A stretch of DNA of 55,815 nucleotides, taken from NCBI RefSeq assembly GCF_027922145.1, contig NZ_BSFC01000006.1:1-55815 (forward strand). Reading direction: 5' to 3'. Of this stretch, positions 1 through 8,444 are shown piece by piece; within the stretch, counting starts at the first letter, position 1, and every line of letters starts with the position of its first letter. Position numbers and translations under genes: made by a program. This stretch comes from Novosphingobium resinovorum (lineage in GTDB: Bacteria > Pseudomonadota > Alphaproteobacteria > Sphingomonadales > Sphingomonadaceae). The notes beneath the pieces are model-generated. The model had not been told where the DNA came from and made no database searches. It was given only the letters and a program-made list of their open reading frames with translations.

Positions 1-50
1 CGGCCTGACATAAATCCCGCCACCACCAATGCGTGGGACAGGATCAGCGG

Positions 51-1541
51 TTACTTGCCATCGAGACTGTAGTAGAAAGTTACGACCTGATTCTGGTTGG
101 TAATGCGCATATGTATGCGCCGCGCTGAAGGCGCGGGTTCGGACCAGTAGGACGCCTTGCCCCCGCGATAGGTCGTCATGCGCTTGCCGTCGATGCCCAT
201 GCCGAGGAACAGGCGGTCATCAAAGAACAACAGCAGGCCTCCTTGCGCCTCGCCGGATAATTCCAGTTCGACTTGGATCTCGTAGGCGCGGTCACCGACC
301 TGTTGCGTGAGCGGAGAACTGTCGGCGGGACCCGTGCCTTTGCCAGCGAGTGTCAACTGGCCGTCAGCTATGCGCACCCGTTCCGCCTCATCGGGTGCGC
401 TGGCATAGAGGCTCCACAGACGACCTAGGGACCCCGTCTTGAACGGGTCGGAGTGCGCCATGCCGTGAACTTGCACTGGTCCGACTGGCTTCGGCAGCGG
501 TTTCGAGAGGTCTCCCCCGGTTGCCTGGAACCAACCGTCCTGCGTCCATTCAATCGGTTCGAGCAATGTCTGGCGCCCGAGCGTGTGGTATCCGTCCTCG
601 TAACCGTGGTAGACCATAAACCAATCCCTGCCGCGCCCTTCGATGCAGGTGGCGTGGCCCCGTGACCACCAAGGTTCGTCCTCGGATTGCGTGCGTACGA
701 TTGGATTGTGCGGGCAATGCTCCCAAGGGCCATGGATCGAGCGTGAGCGGGCGACAACGATCATGTGTCCAGTGGCAGGGCCGCTGGTTCCACCCACCGC
801 GTTGACGAGATAAAACCAGTCGCTGCGCCGGAACAGTTTAGGTCCTTCAGGCGACCAGGCTTCGGTAATCCAGTTATCTGGATAGTGCCAGGCTTCGTAG
901 GCTGTCTCGACGGGGCCCGCCGTTGCAAGACCGTTTGCAGCAAGACGGACGCGTTTTCCTTCATTGAAGAAAAGGTATCGGTGCCCGTCTTCGCCGACAA
1001 CGTGACCCGGATCGATCAGCCCGCCGATGCCGAGATCGATGGGCTCACTCCAAGGCCCTTCCATGGAACTTGCATAGATGACGTAGATGTTCGCGAAGCT
1101 AGCAAGCGGTGGCGACCAAGTCGCCTTCATGAAAGGAATGTAAATGAAGTAGCGGTCGCCGTGCTTCGCGATGTCTACTGCGAAGACGGTACCGATGGGG
1201 CGGTGGAGCGCGGGGCCCAGCGGACGCCAGTTCACTAAGTCGCGCGAATGCCAGATCAGCAGGCCCGGTGCAGCATCGAATGACGAGTGCGTCATGTAGT
1301 AGTTGTCCCCGTCCTTGAGGATCGACGGGTCGGGATAGTCACCCGCCAGCACAGGGTTGAGGAACCGGCCGTCTCCGAGATCCGCCTTGCGCTGACCTTC
1401 AATGCCGGGCCGCCACTGCGGAACGGCGGCCTCGCAGGGCATGCCCTCATCAGTAGGTATTGCAGCCCTCGCGCTACTTATGCTTGACGATAGGACGGTG
1501 CCTGCAAGTGCCAATTTGATCGCATCGCGGCGGGATTCCAT
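51..1541 (-). CDS. Glycoside hydrolase family 43 enzyme, exported, C-terminus frame-shifted
   Basis: Probable arabinofuranosidase or beta-xylosidase acting on plant polysaccharide side chains outside the cytoplasm. The N-terminus (residues 1-27) has a twin-arginine-like signal (ESRRDAIKLAL, then AAI after a small-residue stretch). GDYPDPSILKDG near residue 67 is the classic GH43 start of the five-bladed propeller with its catalytic Asp, and ITEAWSPEGPKLF carries the family's acidic residue. A C-terminal beta-sandwich domain follows from about residue 360. The frame stops right after YYSLDGK, but the shifted minus-strand frame from base 60 to base 1 reads WQVTADPVP and continues, so the end is probably frame-shifted and runs past the window. 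The start is ATG with GGAGAAGG just upstream. Confidence 0.8.
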   Translation of the reverse strand: MESRRDAIKLALAGTVLSSSISSARAAIPTDEGMPCEAAVPQWRPGIEGQRKADLGDGRFLNPVLAGDYPDPSILKDGDNYYMTHSSFDAAPGLLIWHSRDLVNWRPLGPALHRPIGTVFAVDIAKHGDRYFIYIPFMKATWSPPLASFANIYVIYASSMEGPWSEPIDLGIGGLIDPGHVVGEDGHRYLFFNEGKRVRLAANGLATAGPVETAYEAWHYPDNWITEAWSPEGPKLFRRSDWFYLVNAVGGTSGPATGHMIVVARSRSIHGPWEHCPHNPIVRTQSEDEPWWSRGHATCIEGRGRDWFMVYHGYEDGYHTLGRQTLLEPIEWTQDGWFQATGGDLSKPLPKPVGPVQVHGMAHSDPFKTGSLGRLWSLYASAPDEAERVRIADGQLTLAGKGTGPADSSPLTQQVGDRAYEIQVELELSGEAQGGLLLFFDDRLFLGMGIDGKRMTTYRGGKASYWSEPAPSARRIHMRITNQNQVVTFYYSLDGK

Positions 1542-1594
1542 ACGCCTTCTCCGATTATTAGAATCATATTTCTAATAATCGGAGAAGGCGTATG
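1539..1594. repeat. 25-bp perfect inverted repeat containing a duplicated RBS and start codon
   Basis: Arms 1539-1563 and 1570-1594 are exact reverse complements separated by 6 bases. The left arm includes the ATG and ribosome-binding site of the GH43 gene, so the right arm presents an identical RBS plus ATG on the plus strand, which opens a frame of only 20 codons. Little else is recognisable between here and the transposase. Confidence 0.9.
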
Positions 1595-1767
1595 CACAAG
1601 AAAATGTTTGCGCATCTAGTGTCTGCTATCTCCGACAAGCCGTTCAAAAGTTGACGGAGGACAGTGTTTCAAGCCCTACCCATAACAGCCACTCTAGGCT
1701 CAGGGCCTACTAAATTGGTTGCGAGGATGGGATAGGTTGGTTCAATGGTTGCGTGAGAGACGTCGCC

Positions 1768-2197
1768 ATGAGTGATCTGCTCTGACTGTCGGAGGCGCAG
1801 AAGCGCCGGATCGAGCCGTATTTCCCGCTGTCGCACGGCGTGCCACGGGTCGATGATCGTCGGATCATCAGTGGCATTATCTTCGTGATCAGGAATGGCC
1901 TGCGGTGGCGCGATGTGCCCGCTGACTATGGACCTCCCAAGACGATCTATAACCGCTTCATCCGGTGGAGCAGGCTTGGCGTATTCGACAAGATTCTCGC
2001 GGCTCTTTCGGCCAAAGGCGGCAAGCCCGACCAGTCGATGATCGACGCGACCCATCTCAAGGCGCATCATACGGCAGCTAGCGTGCTCAAAAAGGGGTTG
2101 TTCCCGGACGTATCGGACGCACCAAAGGCAGTCTGAACTCGAAGCTCCATGCCGTCTGCGACGGTCAGGGAAGACCGCTGGTCATGCGTGATCAGTA
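1768..2197 (+). mobile_element. IS5-family (IS427-like) transposase remnant
   Basis: The translated sequence RIEPYFPLSHGVPRVDDRR, then ISGIIFVIRNGLRWRDVP and IYNRFIRWSRLGVFDKI, is typical of the N-terminal half of IS5-family transposases. It is inactive. The sixth codon is TGA where the family has Trp. The frame shifts near a run AAAAAGG around base 2089, after which GRTKGSLNSKLHAVCDGQGR is read in another frame. Everything downstream of PLVM is missing. The A-rich slippery site could be the programmed frameshift used by IS427-group elements, but the TGA and the 3' truncation are real damage. The element abuts the reductase relic on its right. Confidence 0.85.
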
Positions 2198-2653
2198 GGG
2201 CTGGGGAACACAAAATCTTCCAAGGATACACCTCTCAGTTCCGCCATTGCCCATGTTGATCCCCGCCGTCTGCAGCTTGAGATCGTAGTGGTTCGACCAG
2301 AACCACGAAAACGCCTTGTAGGGCTTCTCGTCACCGCGGATCGCTTTGGCCACCCAGGTCGCCATGTCGTTGGCGTTCTGAACCGATTCCACCCGCACCA
2401 CCGTGCCGCGCGCATAATCGCAGGCGAAGGCGGCGCAGTCGCCGATGGCATAGATGTCCGGCAGCGAAGTGCGGTACAATTCGTGCACGTCCACGCCGTT
2501 CGCGCCCGATGCACCCGCTACGACAAGCGGGCAGACCGCCGGCACGATGCCGATGCCCACGATCAGCGCGCCATGCCTTCACGATCGACAGGTCAGAGCG
2601 CAGCCAGTTTCGCGCACGTGTTCCTCGCCCTCGAAGACCTCGACGGGCTTGCC
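2192..2653 (-). pseudogene. Ferredoxin reductase (FAD-dependent), C-terminal relic
   Basis: The frame contains YAIGDCAAF (the second FAD-binding motif), [18 protein letters not shown] and [18 protein letters not shown], which are hallmarks of the C-terminal part of rubredoxin/ferredoxin reductases that serve bacterial P450s and Rieske oxygenases. The N-terminal half with both Rossmann folds is absent. The preceding [13 protein letters not shown] piece is in a different frame, and the C-terminus is cut by the IS5 remnant. It sits directly downstream of a P450 gene and may once have encoded that enzyme's electron-transfer partner. It cannot give a functional reductase. Confidence 0.75.
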
Positions 2654-2971
2654 TCCGCCCGCACGAATGCGTTCCATCAGCGTACCCTGCGGATTTAGAT
2701 TCAGTGCCAGTTCGCCCGAAAGGTATTGGTGCTCGAACAGCTTGTTCTCTCCCACGTAAGAAGAGATCATCTTGCGCACTTGGCGGCTCTCCAGCAGCAT
2801 CCACAGGCCGAAGCCAGCCGCGCCTGCAGTTGGATCCTTAACGCCCGCCTTGCGTATTTCCGGGATCAGGCTGTCCGGGTTCCCCGAAAGGCCAAACCCG
2901 CCTGACATGATGGTCATCCCGTCAAACAACAGCCTTTCGAGTGCTGCAGCGGGGCTTTAGTAGAGCTGCAT
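2654..2971 (-). pseudogene. 3-oxoacid CoA-transferase subunit A relic
   Basis: Reading from the ATG 11 bases after the P450 stop gives MQLY, an in-frame TAA, then [20 protein letters not shown], which is the N-terminus of a succinyl-CoA:3-oxoacid CoA-transferase alpha subunit. An internal stretch near [15 protein letters not shown] is missing the usual segment that ends in the NNAG motif. Homology resumes through [19 protein letters not shown] and [14 protein letters not shown], where it jumps into ferredoxin-reductase sequence. The stop codon, internal deletion and chimeric junction make it a relic. Confidence 0.75.
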
Positions 2972-2982
2972 AGACACTGCGC

Positions 2983-4197
2983 TCAATCCCATTCCAACCG
3001 GATGTCGGAGAGCGCAGCCACACCACCGGTGCGAATCTGCGGCTCGGTTCCCGGCTTGCGGCGGAAGCGCGGAATGCGGCGCGTCCATTCCTCGACGAGG
3101 ATACGCATCTCGGTGCGGGCGAGGAAGTTGCCGACACAGGTATGCGGCCCGGTCGAGAAGGCGATGTGCTTGCGCCCCTCGCGGTCGACGTCGAAAGTCT
3201 CGGGAGAGGCATTGACGCGCTCGTCCATCCCGGCGGCCGGGAGCGAGCATACCACCATGTCCTCCACCATGAACTGCGCGCCGAACATCTCGACGTCCTT
3301 CTTCACGATGCGCGGCTGCTGCACGATCGAGAAACGGCGCAGCGATTCCTCGACGAAGCTGGTAACATCGCCCGGGTTGGCATGGAGACGCTCCTGCACG
3401 TCGGGGCGCTGCGCCAGGTTGTTGAACGCGAAGCCCAGCGTGTTGGCCACGGTGTCGAGCCCGGCGATGAACAGCAGGAAGCCGATCGAGTGCAGTTCGT
3501 CGGTGGTCAGCTTGCGGCCGCGCACTTCTTCCTGGAGCAGCTTGCTGAACAGATCGTCGCCTGGCTGGGTGCGGCGCAGTTCGAAGTACTCGGCGACGAT
3601 GCCGATGATCTGCTCCTGCACCTTGACGCGGTCCGCCGCGACGATGTCGGGGCGGAAGAATTCGTGGACGATGGCGCGGAATTCCTCGAAGCGTTCGAGC
3701 GGCCAGCCGACCAGCTGCATGAACACCGAGACCGGGAAGGCCGCGCCCACTTCCTCGCCGAATTCGCATTCGCCCCGGTCGATCACCTCGTCGATCAGGC
3801 GGTTCGCCCATTCGCGGATGCCCGGCTCCATCGCACGGATCTGCGCGGGGCCGAAATGGCGCATCAGCACCATCCGGAACGGAAGGTGCTGCGGCGGATC
3901 GAGGTTGAGCGGGATCATCACGTTGTCGCTGTAGATGCGCGGAATCTCCAGCACGCGGTTGGAGAAGTGCTCGGTGTCCGACAGCACCTTCGACATCATG
4001 TCGAGGCGGGTCACCATCCAGAAGCCGCCGTTGCGCGGGGAATAGAACACGTCCGGCGCGGTCTGGTGCAGTTCATGCAGACCGAGCCCCATGTCCTGCC
4101 GACTCAGGATGCGGCTGTCGCCGGTGTAATCGTAATCGAACACCTGATCCGCGCGGACATGCGCGGGAACCGACGCCAGCAACTGGGTATCGACCAT
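2983..4197 (-). CDS. Cytochrome P450, CYP101-like
   Basis: Soluble class I bacterial P450 of 404 residues, a normal length. The I-helix oxygen-activating motif AGLDTVAN lies at about 245-252, the ExxR pair is E284/R287, and the heme-binding loop FSTGPHTCVG puts the thiolate ligand at Cys354. The N-terminal half (PRNGGFWMVTRLDMMSKVL and later NLDPPQHLPFR) resembles the CYP101 group that hydroxylates camphor and other terpenoids. This start is preferred over ATG 4305 because GGAGAGG lies about 8 bases ahead of it and the extra 36 residues do not look like P450. It is divergent from the TonB receptor, with operator pairs between them. The only reductase nearby is broken. Confidence 0.93.
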   Translation of the reverse strand: MVDTQLLASVPAHVRADQVFDYDYTGDSRILSRQDMGLGLHELHQTAPDVFYSPRNGGFWMVTRLDMMSKVLSDTEHFSNRVLEIPRIYSDNVMIPLNLDPPQHLPFRMVLMRHFGPAQIRAMEPGIREWANRLIDEVIDRGECEFGEEVGAAFPVSVFMQLVGWPLERFEEFRAIVHEFFRPDIVAADRVKVQEQIIGIVAEYFELRRTQPGDDLFSKLLQEEVRGRKLTTDELHSIGFLLFIAGLDTVANTLGFAFNNLAQRPDVQERLHANPGDVTSFVEESLRRFSIVQQPRIVKKDVEMFGAQFMVEDMVVCSLPAAGMDERVNASPETFDVDREGRKHIAFSTGPHTCVGNFLARTEMRILVEEWTRRIPRFRRKPGTEPQIRTGGVAALSDIRLEWD

Positions 4198-4269
4198 TTC
4201 CAACCTCTCCAAAGGCGGTCGCCCGGCGTTCGCGCCTGAGCGGCACGGTTCCTGCCGGACCACCATTTC

Positions 4270-4303
4270 GTCCGTTATTCGCACATATGTATCAATTAAG
4301 CAC
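4270..4303. promoter_or_regulatory. IclR-type operator pair (P450 side)
   Basis: Two 15-mers, GTCCGTTATTCGCAC at 4270 and GTATCAATTAAGCAC at 4289, are separated by 4 bases (19-bp period), 73 bp upstream of the P450 start. They match the motif found before most promoters of the island. The second copy is degenerate. Confidence 0.7.
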
Positions 4304-4430
4304 ATAAACCAGAGCGGTCAATCTCTTTCCCGCAGGCCGATATGCACCGGCGCGCGGGACCAGACCCTCATGAAATCTTCTCCAGCCACCAGTCGCAAGC
4401 TGATTGACAGCGCCAATGCCCTTTCGTAAT

Positions 4431-4464
4431 GTTGATTTAACGAACACATGGTCGTTTATCGAAC
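4431..4464. promoter_or_regulatory. IclR-type operator pair (TonB-receptor side)
   Basis: GTTGATTTAACGAAC at 4431 and GGTCGTTTATCGAAC at 4450, again with a 19-bp period, end 25 bases before the receptor's start codon. The position would overlap the promoter or the transcript start. Confidence 0.75.
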
Positions 4465-4489
4465 ATAAGATTTGAGAGGGGAGAGTTCA

Positions 4490-6658
4490 GTGTCACATCA
4501 ATCGATTACCCGTGGGTCGTCGCGCCTGCGCGCCGCGCTGGTCGTCGGCACCGCGATCGGCGGGACGCTCGTGGCAGTGCCGCAGGCCGCATGGGCTCAG
4601 GACGCCGCTGCGCAGCCGCAGGACGCCGCATCGCAGACCAGCCCCAACGAGATCGTCGTCACCGCGCAGAAGCGCGCCGAGGCGCTGCAGGACGTGCCGA
4701 TCTCGATCGCGGCGGTCACCAGCCAGCAACTGGCGCAGAGCGGCATCGAGCAGGTGCTCGATCTGCCGCAGGCAGTGCCGTCGCTGCGCGTCAACTATGC
4801 GGGTACGTTCGTGCTGCCGACCATTCGCGGCGTCGGCTCGGTCGTCGCCCTGCCCGGCCTGACGCAGAACATCGCGACGTACGTGGACGGCTACTATGTG
4901 CCGACGCCCAGTTCGAGCAACTTCGACCTTGTCAGCGTGGAAAGCGTCAACGTCCTCAAGGGCCCGCAAGGCACGCTGTTCGGCGCCAACGCCACCGGCG
5001 GCGCGATCCAGATCAACACCCGCGACCCCGAGTACAAGCCTTCGGCGCTGATCCGCTTCGGCTACGGCTCGTACAACACCGTCTCCAGCGCGGTCTACGC
5101 CACCACCGGGATCGGCGACAAGTTCGCGGTCAACGTCGCGGCGAACTATGAATACAGCGACGGTTACGTCACCAACATCGTCACCGACGACGACAAGGTG
5201 GCCAAGTACCACAAGTACTCGGTGCGTACGAAGGCGCTGTTCGAGCCGACCGACGGCATCAAGTTCGTGGCTGCCTACCAGCACAGCTATTCGAACGACC
5301 CCATCTCGCAGATGGTCGTGGCGCGGGACGGTGTCTCGGCGGGCAATGCCTATCCGGGCACCGTGTTCAGCTACGACAGCCCCAAGCGCGTCGCGCTCGA
5401 CATGCCGGGCTATGCGCGCTTCAAGCAGGACTCGTTCAGCCTGAAGAGCGAATTCGACCTCGGCTTCGCCACGCTGACCTCGTACACCCAGTACCGCAAG
5501 GACGGTGTCGATCAGGGCCTCGACTACGATGCCTCGTCCGCGCCCAACAACTTCTCGTACTGGAGCGTGCGCGACAAGACCTTCACGCAGGAAGTCAACC
5601 TGGCGTCGGGCGGTTCGGGTCCGCTCAACTGGGTCGTCGGTGCGTTCTACCTGAACTACAAGGACGCCTACGACTACAACACTTACGTCTACGCGCTCGA
5701 ACAGGGCGTCGACGTGTTCCAGTCGCGCAACAAGACCGAATCCTACGCAGGGTTTGCCGAAGTCACCTATCAGCCGGTGGAGAAGCTGTTCCTCACCGGC
5801 GGCGTGCGCTACACCAAGGACAAGCCGCAGGTGGCCTACAACCTGCAGGCCTATGGCCTCACCGGTGCCGGCGACGCCAAGTTCGACAACACCTCGTTCC
5901 GCGCCGTCGCGCGGTATCAGTTGACGCCGCGCTCGAACGTCTATGCCTCGTTCTCGCAGGGCTACCGTTCAGGCGGCCTGCCCGGCTCGGCCTTCTCGAC
6001 CGTCCCGGTCCAGCCCGAGACGATCAATGCCTGGGAAGTGGGCTACAAGACCGCCGAGGGGCCGCTGCGCTTCAACGTCGCGGGCTTCTACTATGATTAC
6101 AAGGACATCCAGGTCACCAGCTACGGCGCGGGCGGCCAGTCGCTGACGGTGAACGCCGCCAAGGCGCGCATCTACGGCATCGACGCCGACGTGACTTACA
6201 CTATCACGCCGGACTTCTCGGTCACGCTCGCAGGCACCTGGACCGACGCCAAGTACAAGGACTTCCCGAACGCGCTGGGCCGCGACTTCGACACGCTCGA
6301 AGCGTTCAACGTCGACGCATCCGGCTTCCGGGTGGAACGCACGCCCAAGTTCGCGGGCAGCTTCTCCGCCAACTACGGCTTCGACCTTGCGGGCGGGCGC
6401 CTCGTGCTGAACGGCAACGTGTTCCACTCGGGCAAGTACTACTACGACCCGGCGCACCAGCTGGATCAGCCTGCCTATACGCTGGTCAACCTCAAGGCGA
6501 CCTGGACCGATCCGTCGGACCATGTGGACTTCTCGATCTTCGGGAAGAACGTGTTCAACGAGAAGTACTTCGTCGCCAGCTTCATCGACCCCTCGTCTGC
6601 GCGTGCGCGCTTCGGTGATCCGGCGACCTTCGGCGGCTCGGTCACCTATCGTTATTGA
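4490..6658 (+). CDS. TonB-dependent outer-membrane receptor
   Basis: Ligand-gated outer-membrane transporter of about 722 residues, energised by TonB. A signal peptide (AALVVGTAIGGTLVAVPQAAWAQ) is followed by the TonB-box region NEIVVTAQKRAEALQDVPISI, the plug domain with LKGPQGTLFGANATGGAI, and a 22-strand barrel ending in an aromatic, GSVTYRY. The start is taken as GTG because GAGAGGGGAGAG precedes it closely; an in-frame TTG at 4472 lies before that sequence. Its place opposite a P450 and under the island's operator suggests it imports the island's hydrophobic substrate. A strong terminator follows. Confidence 0.93.
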   Translation: MSHQSITRGSSRLRAALVVGTAIGGTLVAVPQAAWAQDAAAQPQDAASQTSPNEIVVTAQKRAEALQDVPISIAAVTSQQLAQSGIEQVLDLPQAVPSLRVNYAGTFVLPTIRGVGSVVALPGLTQNIATYVDGYYVPTPSSSNFDLVSVESVNVLKGPQGTLFGANATGGAIQINTRDPEYKPSALIRFGYGSYNTVSSAVYATTGIGDKFAVNVAANYEYSDGYVTNIVTDDDKVAKYHKYSVRTKALFEPTDGIKFVAAYQHSYSNDPISQMVVARDGVSAGNAYPGTVFSYDSPKRVALDMPGYARFKQDSFSLKSEFDLGFATLTSYTQYRKDGVDQGLDYDASSAPNNFSYWSVRDKTFTQEVNLASGGSGPLNWVVGAFYLNYKDAYDYNTYVYALEQGVDVFQSRNKTESYAGFAEVTYQPVEKLFLTGGVRYTKDKPQVAYNLQAYGLTGAGDAKFDNTSFRAVARYQLTPRSNVYASFSQGYRSGGLPGSAFSTVPVQPETINAWEVGYKTAEGPLRFNVAGFYYDYKDIQVTSYGAGGQSLTVNAAKARIYGIDADVTYTITPDFSVTLAGTWTDAKYKDFPNALGRDFDTLEAFNVDASGFRVERTPKFAGSFSANYGFDLAGGRLVLNGNVFHSGKYYYDPAHQLDQPAYTLVNLKATWTDPSDHVDFSIFGKNVFNEKYFVASFIDPSSARARFGDPATFGGSVTYRY

Positions 6659-6680
6659 TCGCTCATCAGAGGACATGCAA

Positions 6681-6712
6681 AGGCCGGGCGGTCCATCCGC
6701 CCGGCCTTTTTT
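6681..6712 (+). terminator. Rho-independent terminator after the TonB receptor
   Basis: An 11-bp perfect GC-rich stem (AGGCCGGGCGG, loop TCCAT, CCGCCCGGCCT) is followed by a run of T residues, 22 bp after the stop codon. Confidence 0.9.
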
Positions 6713-6742
6713 GCGTTCACAGCGTGAACGACTAGCCTCAAA

Positions 6743-6819
6743 TCGTCATTGCGAGCGCAGCGAAGCAATCCAGCGCCGCGTAAACCGCGTGGATTCCTTC
6801 GCTGCGCTCGCAATGACGA
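6743..6819. repeat. Convergent-end palindromic repeat, copy A
   Basis: Arms TCGTCATTGCGAGCGCAGCG at the left and its near-complement ending TCGCAATGACGA at the right flank a short GC-rich centre. It lies between the ends of the TonB receptor and the aldehyde dehydrogenase. Similar copies occur at 9235, 22133, 28571 and, rearranged, 48043. Confidence 0.9.
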
Positions 6820-6868
6820 ACGGTGGTTTATTAGCAGCGGGGTGGGCAGTCAGCCGCCCACCCCTATA

Positions 6869-8353
6869 TCAGGCCGCCGGAAGATGGCTCGGCCGGTCGG
6901 CCAGCAGGATGGTCTTGGTTTCGAGGAACGGGTGCAGCCCCTCGACGCCGCCCTCGCGCCCGACGCCGGACTGCTTGAAGCCGCCGAACGCCATCATGAA
7001 ATCGACGAGATGGCCGTTGTGCCCGACCGTCCCGGTCCGCACCTGCCGCGCCACCGCATAAGCGCGGTCGACATCGTTGGTGAACACCGCACCGTTGAGA
7101 CCGAACCTGGAATCGTTGGCGATGCGCACTGCATCCGCCTCGTCGCGCGCCGGGATCACCGAGACGACCGGCCCGAAGATCTCCTCCTGCGCAATGGTCG
7201 ACTGGTTATCTACGCCCGCGAACACGGTCGGCTCGATGAAGAAGCCCAGGTTGAGATGCGCCGGGCGCCCTCCCCCGGCGGCAACGCGGAAACCGGCGGC
7301 CTTGCCCTGCGCGATGTAGCCCTCCACCCGGTCGCGCTGCACGCGCGTGGCAACGGGGCCCATGCCGCTGGCCGGATCGAAGGGATCGCCGACGACGACC
7401 TTCGAGAACGCCGCGCCCAGCGCGTCGGCCATGGCGTCCGCGCGGTTGCCGGGCACGACGATGCGGGTCAGCGCGGCGCAGACCTGCCCGCTCATGTCCA
7501 CCATGCGTTCGGCCAGCGCATTGGCGGCGGTCTCGATGTCGTAGTCGTCGAGCACGATCGCGGCCGACTTGCCGCCCAGTTCCATCGTATAGCGCGCCAT
7601 GCGCCCGCCAAGGATTCCGGCGATGTTGCGGCCCGTGGCGCTGGACCCGGTGAAGCTGATCTTGTCCACGTCCGGATTGCGCACCAGCGCCTCCGATGCG
7701 ACGCGATCGGCGATGACGACGTTGATGACGCCCTTCGGCAGCCCGGCGGCAGCGGCGACTTCCGCCATCAGCAGCGCATGGCCGGGCGCCTCGGGCGATC
7801 CCTTGATGACCACCGTGCAACCCGCGATCAGCGCCGGGGCGACCTTGAAGGCGGTAATCATAATCGGCCCGTTCCACGGCACGATCGCACCCACCACGCC
7901 CACCGGCTCGCGCACCAGCAGGCCCACCTTGGCGCCCGAGAAGGTGCGGTGCTCCTCCTCGAACGGGTAGGTCTCGGCCAGCCCCGCATAATATTTGAAG
8001 ACATGCCCCGCGCCCGGCGCATAAGCACTGGCGAGCGAATGCAGGATGCCCATCTCGCTTGGCCAGATCGCGGCGATGTCGGCGGCGCGGCGCTTCAGTT
8101 CGGCGGCCATCGCGTTCATGTACCCGGCGCGCTCGGCATGGCTCATGCGCGGCCACGGCCCATTATCGAACGCCTCGCGCGCGGCGGCGACGGCGCGGTC
8201 GACATCGTTCGCCTGCGCGCTGGCGACGCGCATGTAGAGGTCTTCGGTCGCGGGAGAGACGACGTCGATCATCTCGCTGCCCGAAGCATCGACCCAGGCG
8301 CCGTCGATGTAGAGCTTGCCGGGGTGCTCCAGCGGGGGTGAAAGTCGCGTCAT
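6869..8353 (-). CDS. NAD(P)-dependent aldehyde dehydrogenase
   Basis: Oxidises an aldehyde to the carboxylic acid with NAD(P)+ in the cytoplasm. All core residues of the ALDH superfamily are visible: the transition-state Asn161 in PWNGP, Lys184 in VIKGSPEAP, FTGSSATG for the cofactor, general base Glu258 in MELGGKSA, and nucleophile Cys292 in SGQVCAALTR. The length of 494 is standard. It is divergent from an SDR across a 34-bp operator pair, suggesting an alcohol-to-aldehyde-to-acid step after P450 hydroxylation. The particular aldehyde cannot be inferred from the sequence. Confidence 0.93.
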   Translation of the reverse strand: MTRLSPPLEHPGKLYIDGAWVDASGSEMIDVVSPATEDLYMRVASAQANDVDRAVAAAREAFDNGPWPRMSHAERAGYMNAMAAELKRRAADIAAIWPSEMGILHSLASAYAPGAGHVFKYYAGLAETYPFEEEHRTFSGAKVGLLVREPVGVVGAIVPWNGPIMITAFKVAPALIAGCTVVIKGSPEAPGHALLMAEVAAAAGLPKGVINVVIADRVASEALVRNPDVDKISFTGSSATGRNIAGILGGRMARYTMELGGKSAAIVLDDYDIETAANALAERMVDMSGQVCAALTRIVVPGNRADAMADALGAAFSKVVVGDPFDPASGMGPVATRVQRDRVEGYIAQGKAAGFRVAAGGGRPAHLNLGFFIEPTVFAGVDNQSTIAQEEIFGPVVSVIPARDEADAVRIANDSRFGLNGAVFTNDVDRAYAVARQVRTGTVGHNGHLVDFMMAFGGFKQSGVGREGGVEGLHPFLETKTILLADRPSHLPAA

Positions 8354-8378
8354 TTCAGGCCTTCCTCTAGATAAATAA

Positions 8379-8412
8379 GGTCGATTATCGCCCTTGCGTT
8401 CTATTATCGCCT
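8379..8412. promoter_or_regulatory. IclR-type operator pair (ALDH/SDR divergent promoter)
   Basis: GGTCGATTATCGCCC at 8379 and GTTCTATTATCGCCT at 8398, period 19 bp, lie in the 91-bp gap between two divergent genes, so one pair can serve both. Confidence 0.78.
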
Positions 8413-8444
8413 AAACTACCAAAGCCACAGGATAGATCAAGCGA

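Noticed and set aside
2089..2105. Programmed frameshift of a live IS5 transposase
   Set aside because: The slippery run may be genuine, but the TGA at codon six and the lost 3' half show the element is dead.
6749..8341. Plus-strand 530-codon frame opposite the aldehyde dehydrogenase
   Set aside because: It starts inside a palindromic repeat and shows no protein family; the opposite strand has all ALDH catalytic residues.
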